Notes: generated by a model from the sequence alone, not told the origin. 64,000 bases of DNA from Roseiarcus sp963770275 (GCA_963770275.1 CAVYPD010000035.1:124001-188000); one strand, 5' to 3'; numbered from the stretch's first letter, positions 18,514-28,123 are shown. Translations and numbers: made by a program.

Positions 18514-19752
18514 CTAGTAGTTCAGAAGCTTCTTGCGGTCCTCGATCGTAGGCGTTGGCAACCCGATCGATTTCGTGTCGAGAACCGGCCAGTCCGCCCA
18601 CTTCCCAAGCGGCATCTCGGTGAACGCAATCGTTCCGCCCCACATGTGGGCCTTGGGCGTGTCGATCGTCTCGCCGGTCAGAAGCGGCATGGGCAGTTGC
18701 ACCCATTTCGGCAGCTTGACGTTCCCGGAATTCGCATCGCCAGCCGCCAGGTCCTGCTTGAGAACCGTGTGCCACATGAACTGCTTCAGCGCGACATCCA
18801 TCTGGTGCCATGGATTGTTGGAGATCGTGTAGTCGAACGTGCCGTCCTTGAGCGGGGCGAGCATCGCCTTGTCGATGTCCTGCAAGATCACGACGACGTG
18901 CTTCGGATCGCCCTTGGGCGCCAGTCGCCCGACCGAGCGCAGTCCCTCGATGATTGCGCCGGCGTCTCCGAATTGCGGATAGACCGCCTGGATGTCCGGA
19001 TAGCGAGCAAACGCGTCTTGGATCGCCTTCACTTCGGCCTCGGGCTGGCCTGCGGTGTCGACCAATTCGACGACTTGGATCGCCTTGTTGTCGCCGATGC
19101 CTTTCATCATGCCGTTGTGCCTGTCCTGGCAAATGGGCGCAGCGCGAATGCCCCAGATCTCGAGGACGCGATACGGTTTCTCGGGCGTCGCGCCAGCGGC
19201 CTTGGCCTTCTCAGTGAAAACCTGGCCGATCTGTCCGTTCCCGTCCATCGCGTCAGCAATGTAGCCGGCGAAGCCGGTCAATTTGTCTGTCTTGGCTGGG
19301 ATCACCCAGTCGTAGACATCGATGCCCGCGGCGACCGCCTTGTCGATCGGCGCGGCCAACGCGCCTGGATCCATGGGCTGCATGATGATGGCGTCATAGC
19401 CCTTGGTCGCGATCGCGTCCTCGATGGCGTGAGCTTCCTTCTGGGCGTCGAATTCCGCCGAGACGAGCGTGAACTTCGCTCCGGCCTGCTCCAATTGATA
19501 CTTAGCCAAATTGGCCGCGACGACCTGATAATCGTCGCCCATCCAGACCGGAAGGTAGAGCACGCGGTACGGCGACCCGTCCTTCTTCACCCCCATGCCC
19601 TTGTAAGGGTTCCAGCTGACCCCAGCCGGATCGATGAGCGGCTTGATGCGCGCCCACTCGGAATCGGAAATGCTCGTCGGTTTATCTTGCGCGAAAGCTG
19701 CACCCGAAAGGCTCAGCAGGCACACTCCCGCAAGCAAAGTTTTGACTATCAT
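18514..19752 (-). CDS. sugar-type ABC transporter periplasmic substrate-binding protein
   Basis: The start at 19752 follows a GGAGAGGGAG site and begins a clear signal peptide (MIVKTLLAGVCLLSLSG, cleavage after AFA near residue 22). The 412-residue product is longer than RbsB (about 300). It has the type I sugar-binding fold: IIMQPMDPGALAAPIDKAVAAG, the hinge strand VYDWVIPA and a C-terminal lobe with ISNNPWHQMD. It belongs with the ATPase and permeases downstream in the operon. The ligand is unknown; the Gfo/Idh/MocA enzyme and Tm-1-like pair in the same operon point to a polyol, sugar acid or modified sugar. Confidence 0.88.
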   Translation of the reverse strand: MIVKTLLAGVCLLSLSGAAFAQDKPTSISDSEWARIKPLIDPAGVSWNPYKGMGVKKDGSPYRVLYLPVWMGDDYQVVAANLAKYQLEQAGAKFTLVSAEFDAQKEAHAIEDAIATKGYDAIIMQPMDPGALAAPIDKAVAAGIDVYDWVIPAKTDKLTGFAGYIADAMDGNGQIGQVFTEKAKAAGATPEKPYRVLEIWGIRAAPICQDRHNGMMKGIGDNKAIQVVELVDTAGQPEAEVKAIQDAFARYPDIQAVYPQFGDAGAIIEGLRSVGRLAPKGDPKHVVVILQDIDKAMLAPLKDGTFDYTISNNPWHQMDVALKQFMWHTVLKQDLAAGDANSGNVKLPKWVQLPMPLLTGETIDTPKAHMWGGTIAFTEMPLGKWADWPVLDTKSIGLPTPTIEDRKKLLNY

Positions 19753-20002
19753 CGACTTCTCCCTCTCCTCCAACTTGCGTTGGCTATTTTGCGTTCTCTC
19801 CCGCAGCGCCGCGAGCGATTGAGGCGCCGCAGTCTGTATTCAAAGCCTTGAAGGCCGGTCCTGCCGGACGCAACCTCCAAAACCACGATCGCTCAGCGCG
19901 AGCTGCACAAATCATATACGTGTTGCCAGTCGCCGCCCCCTCTTTTTCGGAACGCCGACATCGCGACGCGCGATGCACGAAGACCGTCGCAGAGCGCGCG
20001 CC

Positions 20003-21172
20003 TCACTCGATCGAGTCGACGCGCACCCATCCATGATCATCGATCGACTTCACGACTGCGTCGACGACCTGCAGGGTCTTCCACCCGTCGTAAAAGTCGG
20101 TCTGCGGGCGCGTGTTCGCCGCGATCGCCTGAATGAAATCATTGAGCTGAAGGATCTTGGTCTCCGTGTAGCCCAGCCCATAGCCCTGCACCGGCCAGAA
20201 CGCCTCGCCGTAGGGATGCATCGGCCCCATGACGATGGTGCGGAAGCCTTCGCGATCGACCGGATCACCGCGGTCGTAATATTGCAGCTCGTTCATGCGC
20301 AGCCAGTCGAAGTAGAGCGTGCCCTTCTCGCCATGCAGCTCGAAGCCGAATGAGTTCTTCCGTCCGGCGCTGAAATGGGTCGCCTCGATGAAGCCGTAGG
20401 CGCCGCTCTCGAAGCGCATGATGAAGGCGGCGTTGTCGTCGACGTCGACTGGACCTTTCTTCAAGTTCGAGCCGACCACCGCGCCCGCGGGCGGAGCGAA
20501 GGCGGAGACGATCGTCCGCTCCTTGATGTAGGTGTCCGCCAGGCCACAGACCTCGGAAATCTCACCAACAAGAAAGCGGCCGAGATCGATCACGTGACTG
20601 CCGATGTCGCCGAGTGAGCCTGTGCCGGCGAGCGCTTTCTGGAAGCGCCAGGTCAGAGGAATATCCGGGTCCATCGGCCAGTCCGCGAGCCACCAGCCGC
20701 GGAAATCGTAGATCCGGCCAAGGGCGCCGTCCGCGACCATCTTCTTTGCGGTCTGCACGGCGGGGCAGAAGCGCCAATTGAACGCCGTCTGATGCCTGAC
20801 GCCAGCCTTTTCGACAGCGTCGTACATCTCCTTCGCTTCGCGCGCGTCCATCGCAAGCGGCTTTTCGCAGCAGATGTGCTTGCCCGCAGCCGCGGCGGCG
20901 AGAACGATGTCCTTGTGAAGGTTGTTGGGGACGAGGATGAGGACCACGTCGACGTCCGGGTCTTCGACCGCCGCCTGCCAGCCAACGGCCCACCGGTCGT
21001 AGCCGTAGCGGGCCGCGTTATCGCGCGCGCTCTTTTCGTCGATATCGACCATCAGCGCGCGGCGCGGCATAGCCGCTGGCGGCCAGTACCACATCGGAAT
21101 CTGCGCCAGCGCTGGGGCATAGGCCTTGCCCATCAAGCCGGAGCCGATTTGGGCGAACCTGAGTTCCTTCAC
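20003..21172 (-). CDS. Gfo/Idh/MocA-family NAD(P)-dependent oxidoreductase
   Basis: A 389-residue cytoplasmic enzyme. The N-terminal Rossmann loop is GSGLMGKAYA, followed by the family motif CCEKPLAMD (catalytic lysine region) and the substrate-domain motif GDIGSHVIDLGRF (with the active-site histidine). Members oxidise or reduce sugars, inositols, sugar acids or glycosides using NAD(P). It sits between the sugar-binding protein and the Tm-1-like pair in one leftward operon and probably carries out the first oxidation of the imported compound. Which carbohydrate is not shown. Confidence 0.92.
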   Translation of the reverse strand: MKELRFAQIGSGLMGKAYAPALAQIPMWYWPPAAMPRRALMVDIDEKSARDNAARYGYDRWAVGWQAAVEDPDVDVVLILVPNNLHKDIVLAAAAAGKHICCEKPLAMDAREAKEMYDAVEKAGVRHQTAFNWRFCPAVQTAKKMVADGALGRIYDFRGWWLADWPMDPDIPLTWRFQKALAGTGSLGDIGSHVIDLGRFLVGEISEVCGLADTYIKERTIVSAFAPPAGAVVGSNLKKGPVDVDDNAAFIMRFESGAYGFIEATHFSAGRKNSFGFELHGEKGTLYFDWLRMNELQYYDRGDPVDREGFRTIVMGPMHPYGEAFWPVQGYGLGYTETKILQLNDFIQAIAANTRPQTDFYDGWKTLQVVDAVVKSIDDHGWVRVDSIE

Positions 21173-21252
21173 CTGCTTTTTTCCTCCTGAGACGACGGGC
21201 GCGTGCTCGCCGGCGCGTCATGCCGCAGGCGCACGTCCAACTGACCAAGCTT

Positions 21253-22107
21253 CTATGGTGACAGTGGAACTCCTCGGCCTTTGACGGGGAGCGCTTTGAA
21301 CGCCTTCGTCGTCGATTCGATCGCGATCTCCACCGGCAGGCGCTCCATGCTCGAGGCTCCGACAAATCCTTCCACGTCTGTGTGCTCGAGCATGAAGGCG
21401 AAGTCGGACGGAACTGCGATGGGACCGCCGTGGCAAAGCGCGATGATCTCGCGGTTTTCCTTGCGCGCCGCGTCCACGATTTTCTGTGTCAGCTCCGCTG
21501 CAGCCTCGAGAGCGATCGCGTGCGGTTGTCCGACGGAACCGCCAACAGTGTTGCCCATATGGGCGACGACACTGTCCACCCCCGCCTTCGCCATCGCGAT
21601 CGCCTCATCCGGCGTGAACACATAGGCGAGCGTGAACAGTCCGGCTTCCCCCGCAATTCTGATCATGTCGACTTCGCGCTGAAAGCCGAGACCCGACGCT
21701 TCGAGGCCCGCGCGCAGTTCACCCTCGACCCAGGCGATCGAGGGAAAGTTGATGACGCCGGAGAAGCCGAGATCGATGAGCTCACGCAGAAAATGCGCCA
21801 TCTCGCGGGTCGGGTCGGCTGCAAAGACGCCCGCGATCACCGGGGTGTCGCGGGTCACCGGCAGAACCTCACGCTCCCCCATTTCCTTGACGATGGCGTT
21901 GGCGTCGCCGATCGGCAGATAGCCGCAGAGCGAGGAATACCCCGTCATCCGGTAACGCCCGGAATTGTAAATGATGATCAGATCCGCCCCGCCTTTCTCT
22001 GCGAATTTCGCAGAGAGGCCGATGCCGGCGCCGGCCGCAATGACAGGTCGACCCGCCTCGAGCGTCTTCCTCAGGCGCTCACGGACCTCCTTCCGAGAAT
22101 ATTTCAT
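21253..22107 (-). CDS. phosphoenolpyruvate hydrolase-like TIM-barrel protein (Tm-1 C-terminal half homologue)
   Basis: The start at 22107 (MKYSRKEVRE) is chosen because it matches the family N-terminus; the frame stays open further upstream inside the neighbouring gene. The 284-residue protein has the TIM-barrel pattern of the PEP-hydrolase-like family: AAGAGIGLSAKFAEKGGADL, GYLPIGDAN, NFPSIAWVEG and LCHGGPI. In the plant resistance protein Tm-1 this barrel is fused to a UPF0261 domain; in bacteria the two are usually adjacent genes, as here (UPF0261 gene 7 bases upstream). Its reaction has not been firmly established for most members. Catabolic context suggests an aldol-type or C-C/C-O lyase step. 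Confidence 0.87.
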   Translation of the reverse strand: MKYSRKEVRERLRKTLEAGRPVIAAGAGIGLSAKFAEKGGADLIIIYNSGRYRMTGYSSLCGYLPIGDANAIVKEMGEREVLPVTRDTPVIAGVFAADPTREMAHFLRELIDLGFSGVINFPSIAWVEGELRAGLEASGLGFQREVDMIRIAGEAGLFTLAYVFTPDEAIAMAKAGVDSVVAHMGNTVGGSVGQPHAIALEAAAELTQKIVDAARKENREIIALCHGGPIAVPSDFAFMLEHTDVEGFVGASSMERLPVEIAIESTTKAFKALPVKGRGVPLSP

Positions 22108-22114
22108 CGCCGCT

Positions 22115-23329
22115 CTACTTCTTAACGAGCGCAAGAAGGCGGTGGGCCGCCTCAGTCGCGAATGCATCGCTGTTGATGTCGGCGTCCAGCTCGACCAGCG
22201 TGACGTTCGGAGTGATATTCTTCCTGAGCGCGGTGAACAGCGCTTCGTCGGCCTCCGCATCGTAGAAGGGCTTGCCCTCGACGTCGATGGCGGAGACGCC
22301 CTTTTTGGGGATCATGAGCACCGTCGGCCCTTTCGCCTTGCCGAGCTTCGAGGCGATGATCCTACCTAGCTCAGCGTTCTCCTCGCGGGTGGTGCGCATC
22401 AAGGTCACGAGCGGATTGTGGGGGTAGAGTTTGCGCTCGGCATATTTCGCCGGAATCGATTCCGGCGCGCCGAAATTGACCATGTCCAGCGCGCCGAGGG
22501 AGACGACTTGCGGCACGCCGGTCTCGCCTGCCGCTTCAAGCCGATTGGGTCCGGCGCTCAAAACCCCGCCCGCCAGTTCGTCCGCGAGTTCTGTCGTCGT
22601 CAGATCGAGCACGCCCGCGACGAAGCCCGCGCGAATCAGTTCCTCCATCGTGCGTCCGCCGCTGCCGACAGCGTGGAAGACGAGCACTTCGTAGCCCGCC
22701 TTCTCGATGATTTCCCGGGCCTTGGTGACGCCCGCCGTCGTCACGCCAAACATCGTCGCCGCGATCATTGGCTTGGCGTCGGCGCTCTCCCGATGCTCGA
22801 TCTTCACCATGCCGGCAATGGCGCCCGCCGCATTGGCGATGATCTTGGAGGAGAGACGATTGACTCCTGCGACGTCGACGATTGAGGGCATCATCGCGAT
22901 GTCCTTCACCCCGACATAGGCGCTGGTGTCGCCGGAGGCGACCGTCGAGACGATGAGCTTCGGCGCTCCTATCGGCAACGGCTGCATGGCGATCGAGCCG
23001 AGCGTTGTCCCGCCGCCACCGCCCATGGCGATCGCGCCGTGCACGCGGCCGTCGTCGTAAAGCCGCTTGAGGATGATCGCCGCGCCCGCGGCCATCGCGC
23101 CGACGGCCTTGCCACGATCATTGGCTGCAGCAAGAGCGGCCCGGTCGGCGCCGCCGGCCTTCGCGACCTCCGCCGCCGAAATGTCCGGGGCGAAGGGCGG
23201 CTCGCCGAATATGCCGACGTCGATCATCAGGGTTCCGACGCCCTGACCCTCGATCTGTTGCTTGAGGAACGCGTATTCGGCGCCCTTTGTGTCTAAGGCG
23301 CCAATGATGGCGACGACCTTCTTTGTCAT
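22115..23329 (-). CDS. UPF0261 / Tm-1-like ATP-binding domain protein
   Basis: The start at 23329 (MTKKVVAIIGALDTKGAEYA) fits the conserved family opening; a frame extension upstream lacks support. The 404-residue protein has two Rossmann-like lobes. Visible signatures are GALDTKGAEYAFLK, AMGGGGGTTLGSIAM, the Thr/Ser-rich STVASGDTSAYVG loop, and HAVGSGGRTMEELI. This is the Tm-1 N-terminal (UPF0261, PF06792) family, known to bind ATP in the plant protein; bacterial function is largely open. It is the first gene of the leftward operon and is separated by only 7 bases from its TIM-barrel partner, so the two probably work as one enzyme. Confidence 0.9.
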   Translation of the reverse strand: MTKKVVAIIGALDTKGAEYAFLKQQIEGQGVGTLMIDVGIFGEPPFAPDISAAEVAKAGGADRAALAAANDRGKAVGAMAAGAAIILKRLYDDGRVHGAIAMGGGGGTTLGSIAMQPLPIGAPKLIVSTVASGDTSAYVGVKDIAMMPSIVDVAGVNRLSSKIIANAAGAIAGMVKIEHRESADAKPMIAATMFGVTTAGVTKAREIIEKAGYEVLVFHAVGSGGRTMEELIRAGFVAGVLDLTTTELADELAGGVLSAGPNRLEAAGETGVPQVVSLGALDMVNFGAPESIPAKYAERKLYPHNPLVTLMRTTREENAELGRIIASKLGKAKGPTVLMIPKKGVSAIDVEGKPFYDAEADEALFTALRKNITPNVTLVELDADINSDAFATEAAHRLLALVKK

Positions 23330-23640
23330 TGCGCTTTTTCCTGCGCTTGGTTTGAGATGACGGTTAGCTCGAGCCGCTGCTCGTGGCACGCTCGAGCGGC
23401 GAGAAGCTCAGGCGCGCCGGGCTTTGTCACGCCGCGCAGTCGGATCACGCGACGTCCGAACGGCAGCTGAGCTCGCGACGCTGAAACGCGATCGGGGGCG
23501 TTGCCGGCGCACAAGGAGCGCCGCCCGTGAGAACTTGCCTCTGGCGTGACGTAGGATAATCGATGATGCATTCTTCTCTCCCCGTTCACGCCGCTTAGGC
23601 ACCAAAATTTATCTCGGCGAAATTTGCGGAAGCGGCTGTT

Positions 23641-23648
23641 TGTATACA
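23641..23648. promoter_or_regulatory. TGTATACA palindrome, candidate GntR (FCD) operator
   Basis: The 626-base gap 23330-23955 between the leftward sugar/Tm-1 operon and the divergent GntR gene holds no convincing gene. It contains the perfect palindrome TGTATACA, close to the TNGTNNNACNA-type sites bound by FadR/FCD-class GntR regulators. A GntR-FCD gene starts 308 bases to the right, so self- and operon-control is plausible. A single short palindrome is weak evidence. Confidence 0.35.
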
Positions 23649-23955
23649 GGAGCGAGAGGCCCGCATGCAATCCTTCCTCCGAGTGTTTTCATTTTTGAAT
23701 GCATGATGTACGAGATGGTCGAAGCGGACGCTGGGCTCTCATAAATCGCGTCGAGAGGCATTGGGACCGAGAAAGGACATGGCTCTTTCGCAAGCGGGAG
23801 CGCGGAGCGCGGACTCAGCGCAGCCACGAAATTCTGTGCATAGCACCCCAATTCTCGGAGCCCGGGCGCGGCGCCTAAAGAGCGGTCCGCCAGATAAATC
23901 CAACATCTCCGGTGCGAAGGTAAGAAATGCGCCTGCCAGCTGAGAAACACGCTCC

Positions 23956-24681
23956 ATGACTCCTCCCAACGCCGCTCCGCGGCTTCGCGACGTCATTGAA
24001 GAGGAAATCACCCAGGGTGTGTTTCGGCCGGGCGACCGTCTGGACGAACTCGCGCTGGCTAGACGCTATCGAGTTTCGCGAACCCCAGTGAGAGAAGCTC
24101 TGCTGCAGCTCGCCGCTTCCGGACTCGTCGTTTCGCGACCGCGGCGCGGAACGATCGTCGCCGCGCACTCGGCGGAAGAGGTCGTCGAGATGTTCGAGGT
24201 GATGGCCGAGCTTGAAGGAATGGCCGGGAGACTTGCGGCCCGCCGCGCGAACGACGAGGATTGCGATCGCCTGCTCAAGTCGCACGAATCCTGCCGAAGC
24301 GCGGTCGCTGCGTCCGACCCGGACGGCTACTACTATCGCAACGAACTCTTCCACGACGCCATTTATCTTGGCAGCCACAATCACTTTCTTTTGGAGCAAT
24401 GCGGCGCCTTGCGCCGACGCCTGAAGCCATACCGGCGCCTGCAGCTTCGTTTTCCCGGCAGGCTCGGAACGTCTTTCGCCGAACACGAGTCTGTCGTCAG
24501 GGCGATCCTGGACCGCAATCCCACCGAGGCGCAAACGTTGCTGCGCAGCCACGTCATTGTTCAAGGCGATCGGTTCGCCGACCTCATCGCCTCGATCCGG
24601 CAATTGGCGGGGCGAACGGACGATCCGATCTCGAAGCCCAACAGGCCAGCCTCGCCAAACATCGCGACAACAGGGGAATGA
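23956..24681 (+). CDS. GntR-family transcriptional regulator with FCD domain
   Basis: A 241-residue protein. Residues about 10-75 are a winged helix-turn-helix (RPGDRLDELALARRYRVSRTPVREAL is the GntR signature region), ending in RPRRGTIVA. Residues about 85-225 form an all-helical FCD effector domain; the acidic/His residues that hold a metal or acid ligand are visible in NELFHDAIYL and FAEHESVVRAIL. It is divergent from the sugar/Tm-1 operon and probably represses it until an acid or sugar-acid inducer binds. Its stop overlaps the start of the MetE-like gene (ATGA), so the two are translationally coupled. Confidence 0.92.
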   Translation: MTPPNAAPRLRDVIEEEITQGVFRPGDRLDELALARRYRVSRTPVREALLQLAASGLVVSRPRRGTIVAAHSAEEVVEMFEVMAELEGMAGRLAARRANDEDCDRLLKSHESCRSAVAASDPDGYYYRNELFHDAIYLGSHNHFLLEQCGALRRRLKPYRRLQLRFPGRLGTSFAEHESVVRAILDRNPTEAQTLLRSHVIVQGDRFADLIASIRQLAGRTDDPISKPNRPASPNIATTGE

Positions 24682-25829
24682 ATATGCCCAATAGCGTCGA
24701 CCGCTTTCTGACCACCCATGTTGGAAGCCTGCCGCGTCCGGACGACCTGATCCAGATGATGTATGCGAAAGAGGAGGGAAAGCCGGTCGACAAGGACGCG
24801 CTGCAGGCGCGCATCAAGAGTTCGGTCGGCGAGGTCGTCGACAGGCAGCGAAAGGCCGGCATCGACATCGTCAACGACGGAGAGATGTCGAAGCCGAGCT
24901 ACGCAACTTACATCAAAGATCGCCTGGCGGGCTTCGGCGGCGCGGGCAACAGTTTCGTCTACCAGGATCTCGCGGAGTTTCCGAGCATGGCGAAGCGGGT
25001 GTTCGGCGACCCCGGACGCTCGCGGCGCAAGACGCCGGCCTGCAACGGCCCGATTGCGGTCGCTGACCCCGACGCCGTGAAGCGCGACGTCGACAACCTC
25101 AAGGCGGCGGTAGGCGAAGCAAATGGACAGCGTCCGTTCATGACCGCCGCATCACCGGGAGTCATCTCGCTCTTCTTTCACAACGACTACTATCCGAGCG
25201 AGACCGCATATCTCGAGGCGATTTCAGCGGCGATGAAGCCTGAATACGAAGCGATCGTTGCGGGTGGCTTCGACCTTCAGATTGATTGCCCCGACCTCGC
25301 GATGGGACGGCACATTCAGTACGCCAACCTTGAACTGAAGGAGTTTCGCAAGCGCGCCGCCGAACATATCGAGGCGCTCAACGCCGCGCTCGCAAACATT
25401 CCCGCCGACCGGGTCCGCATGCATCTTTGCTGGGGCAATTACGAGGGTCCGCATCATTGCGACGTGCCCCTGTCCGATATCGTCGACGTCGTGTTTACGG
25501 CTAAGCCCATGGCGCTCTCCCTCGAAGCCGCCAATCCGCGTCACGCGCACGAATATGCGGTGTTCGAGACGACGAAGCTGCCGGACGGCAAGGTCCTGAT
25601 ACCGGGCGTCCTCGAATCGAAGTCGAACTTCATCGAACATCCCGAGGTCATCGCCAACCGGATCAGCAATTATGCGAAACTCGTTGGCCGCGAGAACGTG
25701 ATCGCGGGAAGCGATTGCGGTTACGGGACATGGGTCGGCCAAGCCGCCGTGGAGCCTGACATTGTCTGGGCGAAATTCGCGGCGCTGGCCGAGGGCGCCC
25801 GCATCGCGAGTAAGAGGTTCTGGCGATAG
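24678..25829 (+). CDS. MetE C-terminal-like (cobalamin-independent methionine synthase II family) protein
   Basis: The ATG at 24678 overlaps the GntR stop by 4 bases and begins MNMPNSVDRFLTTHVGSLPR, the usual start of the stand-alone MetE-C-like barrels. The 383-residue protein has a likely zinc site: HLC in RMHLCWGNYEG and the cysteine in GSDCGYGTW, matching the His-x-Cys and distal Cys of MetE. The folate/triglutamate-binding N-terminal half of true MetE is missing. Such proteins occur in many catabolic operons and may be methyltransferases or thiol-dependent lyases acting on the operon's substrate; methionine synthesis is unlikely from context. Confidence 0.87.
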   Translation: MNMPNSVDRFLTTHVGSLPRPDDLIQMMYAKEEGKPVDKDALQARIKSSVGEVVDRQRKAGIDIVNDGEMSKPSYATYIKDRLAGFGGAGNSFVYQDLAEFPSMAKRVFGDPGRSRRKTPACNGPIAVADPDAVKRDVDNLKAAVGEANGQRPFMTAASPGVISLFFHNDYYPSETAYLEAISAAMKPEYEAIVAGGFDLQIDCPDLAMGRHIQYANLELKEFRKRAAEHIEALNAALANIPADRVRMHLCWGNYEGPHHCDVPLSDIVDVVFTAKPMALSLEAANPRHAHEYAVFETTKLPDGKVLIPGVLESKSNFIEHPEVIANRISNYAKLVGRENVIAGSDCGYGTWVGQAAVEPDIVWAKFAALAEGARIASKRFWR

Positions 25830-25854
25830 GTTTCAACTCGGCGTTTCTCAGACC

Positions 25855-25870
25855 TGGGGCGGCCGCCCCA
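25855..25870. terminator. 16-base GC palindrome between convergent genes
   Basis: TGGGGCGGCCGCCCCA is a perfect palindrome 26 bases after the MetE-like stop and before the convergent binding-protein gene. As RNA it can form a GC hairpin with a minimal loop. There is no T-run, so it could be a weak terminator or merely a palindrome. Confidence 0.25.
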
Positions 25871-26011
25871 CGCGTTCGGGTGGCCGACCAAGCGCCCTGA
25901 GGTCGACCCTCGGGTAGAGTGGCGTCGCTAGAAGAAAGGCGGCCTGCCGCGCAAGCCGCATTTTCGATCGTGCCGTGGCTGCACCCGGCGCACGCCACAG
26001 CGGATCGCAGT

Positions 26012-27052
26012 TTATTTCGGCTCAGGCAACCACGGCGCCGTCGCGACATCAATCCGCGCCAGTTCTGGCATCTTCGCTTTCAACTCAGCGAGCGTCTTGA
26101 TGTCGTTCTTATTCAGGTAGTCCTGGGTGATGAGAACGGGCTTCGCCTCGATGACATGGCCCGGATCCTGACCCGCCACCAAGAGCGCCAACGCGCGAAG
26201 CGACACTTCGCCGATCGCATAGGCGTCAACTGCGGCAGACGCCTTCCACGGGCTCCCCTCCTCCCGCATTTCCTGGATGTCGGATGTCGAAATGTCGATG
26301 CTGTAGATCTTGATCTTCTCGGCGACCCCAGCCTCTGTCGCCCCCATCTTCACGCCGCGCGCATATTCGTCGAACGGAGCAAAGACGACGCTGATGTCGG
26401 GATGCGACCGCAACGCCGCCGACGTCTGATTCCCGACCGTCGCCGCGATCGTGGAGTCGATTGCGCCCCAACGGGCTTGCTCATCAATACCCGTATTGGA
26501 CTTCTTGACCTGTTCCCAGATGTCGTTGCGCAGATCAGTCGGGTTGAAGCCCGGCACATAGATGTAACCGGCCTTGAATGATGCGCCGTTATCCTTCAGC
26601 GCCTGTTCCAGAACGAGGCGCGCCATTTCATGATCGTTCTGCGAGATCTGCGGCACCTTCGGGTTGTCGACGCTCGTCTCTTTGAGGACGACCTTGATGC
26701 CCTTGTCGAGCGCCTCCTGAATGACGTCCTTCACGGCTTCTGGCGGCCCGTGGTCGATTAGAATGCCGTTGACGCCGAGACTGATCGCCTGCTCGATCTG
26801 CTCGCGCATCTCGGCCGCGTTCTCCTTGCCCTGGAAGATGTGCAGTTCGATGCCCGCAGCTTTGGCCTGCGCGGCGACGCCTGCCTCATAGGCTTGGAAA
26901 TAATCCCCGACTGAGATGTAGCTGACGAGCGCAAGCTTCATCCCGTCCTTGTCGAACGGCGGCGGGGCGCCGGGAATTCCCGCTGCGAGCGACGTGGCGG
27001 AAACCGCCGCGGCGAGCGCAACGCCCGTGAACCAAGTTTTGATCTTTCCCAT
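26012..27052 (-). CDS. ribose-type ABC transporter substrate-binding protein (second system)
   Basis: The start at 27052 (MGKIKTWFTG) follows GGAGAGGGAG and gives a clear signal peptide (cleavage after SLAAG near residue 25). The 346-residue product has the type I sugar-binding fold of the RbsB/YtfQ class: FQAYEAGVAAQAKAAGIELH, AISLGVNGILIDH and FAPFDEYARG. It is the distal gene of a leftward operon (ATPase, permease, binding protein) whose first gene is an SDR dehydrogenase. The ligand is unknown. It resembles binding proteins of polyol/monosaccharide systems but differs clearly from the 412-residue protein at 18514. Confidence 0.88.
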   Translation of the reverse strand: MGKIKTWFTGVALAAAVSATSLAAGIPGAPPPFDKDGMKLALVSYISVGDYFQAYEAGVAAQAKAAGIELHIFQGKENAAEMREQIEQAISLGVNGILIDHGPPEAVKDVIQEALDKGIKVVLKETSVDNPKVPQISQNDHEMARLVLEQALKDNGASFKAGYIYVPGFNPTDLRNDIWEQVKKSNTGIDEQARWGAIDSTIAATVGNQTSAALRSHPDISVVFAPFDEYARGVKMGATEAGVAEKIKIYSIDISTSDIQEMREEGSPWKASAAVDAYAIGEVSLRALALLVAGQDPGHVIEAKPVLITQDYLNKNDIKTLAELKAKMPELARIDVATAPWLPEPK

Positions 27053-27076
27053 GTTCCACTCCCTCTCCAATTATCA

Positions 27077-28123
27077 CTATCGTCTTCGTCCGATTCCGAA
27101 GGTCACGGCGAGCGCGCCGACAAGCACCACGCCCTTCACGAAGTCCTGAGCGTAATAAGGCGCGTTCAGCATGGTGAGACCATTCAACAAAATGCCGACA
27201 AAGACCGCGCCCATCACTGTGCCGCCGACGTTAGGCCGTCGCTGATCGAGAACGGCGTAACCAATCAAAGCCGCCGCCACACTGTCGAGCAGCATCGAAG
27301 ATCCGGCGAAAACTTCGCCTCGGCCGATACGTGCAGCCGTGAAGACCCCGCCAAGTGCGCCGAGAACACCCGAGATGACATAAGCCGCGACGCGATATTT
27401 CTTCGTCGGCGCTCCGGCCAGATGGGCCGCCGCCTCATTGCCGCCGACCGCGTAGAACACCCGCCCCCACCGCGTGCGCTCCATGAGGAACCAAGCGATG
27501 ACGGCAATCAAAGCGACGACGATGACGGGGAGCGGCACCAGGTCCCAAACGCGATGCCTGCCGACATACAGAAAGTTCGGATCAAAGCGCCCATTTGCCG
27601 ACACGCCATTCGGCAGAACGAGCCCCGTCGTGATCGAGCGGCCGCCGCTGGGTATCAACGTGAGTCCTGAGAGCAGGAACATCATGCCAAGCGTCGCCAG
27701 CAAGTCCGGGATTCTGAGCGCCACGATCAGGAATCCGTTCGCGAGCCCGACGACGGCGCCGATCGCCAAAGCGAAAGCGATGGTTTCGGCCGCATTGAAC
27801 TGGAACACGACCATCGCAAAGCTGGACAGCATGAGGCAGAGCACGGCCGTACTTCCTACCGACAAGTCGAAACCGTTGACCGCGAGGGTGAACGTAACTC
27901 CGACTCCGAGCAGCGCCACAACGGACACGGCTTGCAGGACGCTGAACAGGTTATCGACGCGCAGGAAGGCGGGCTGTTCGGCCTCGAACACTATGATGAG
28001 CGCGCCGAGTATAAGGAAGATTGCGTACCGGCGAATCCAACGGACGAGAGCCTGTCTGCCGAGGCTTGAAGAGCCTTTCGGCGGCGCCAATTCCGTCTTC
28101 TCGGCGCTTCGACCTTCAGCCAT
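27077..28123 (-). CDS. ribose-type ABC transporter permease (second system)
   Basis: The start at 28123 (MAEGRSAEKTEL) overlaps the ATPase stop by 8 bases; a longer frame upstream is inside the ATPase gene. The 348-residue membrane protein has the RbsC pattern: VNGFDLSVGSTAVL, the loop TRWGRVFYAVGGNEAAAHLAG, and NVGGTVMGAVFVGILLNGL. It is the only permease in this operon, so the channel is probably a homodimer. A 24-base gap separates it from the binding-protein gene. Confidence 0.88.
   Translation of the reverse strand: MAEGRSAEKTELAPPKGSSSLGRQALVRWIRRYAIFLILGALIIVFEAEQPAFLRVDNLFSVLQAVSVVALLGVGVTFTLAVNGFDLSVGSTAVLCLMLSSFAMVVFQFNAAETIAFALAIGAVVGLANGFLIVALRIPDLLATLGMMFLLSGLTLIPSGGRSITTGLVLPNGVSANGRFDPNFLYVGRHRVWDLVPLPVIVVALIAVIAWFLMERTRWGRVFYAVGGNEAAAHLAGAPTKKYRVAAYVISGVLGALGGVFTAARIGRGEVFAGSSMLLDSVAAALIGYAVLDQRRPNVGGTVMGAVFVGILLNGLTMLNAPYYAQDFVKGVVLVGALAVTFGIGRRR

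Noticed and set aside
18463..19851. 462-residue open frame on the + strand opposite the sugar-binding protein
   Set aside because: It is antisense to a clearly coding gene with signal peptide and ribosome site; composition is that of a shadow frame.
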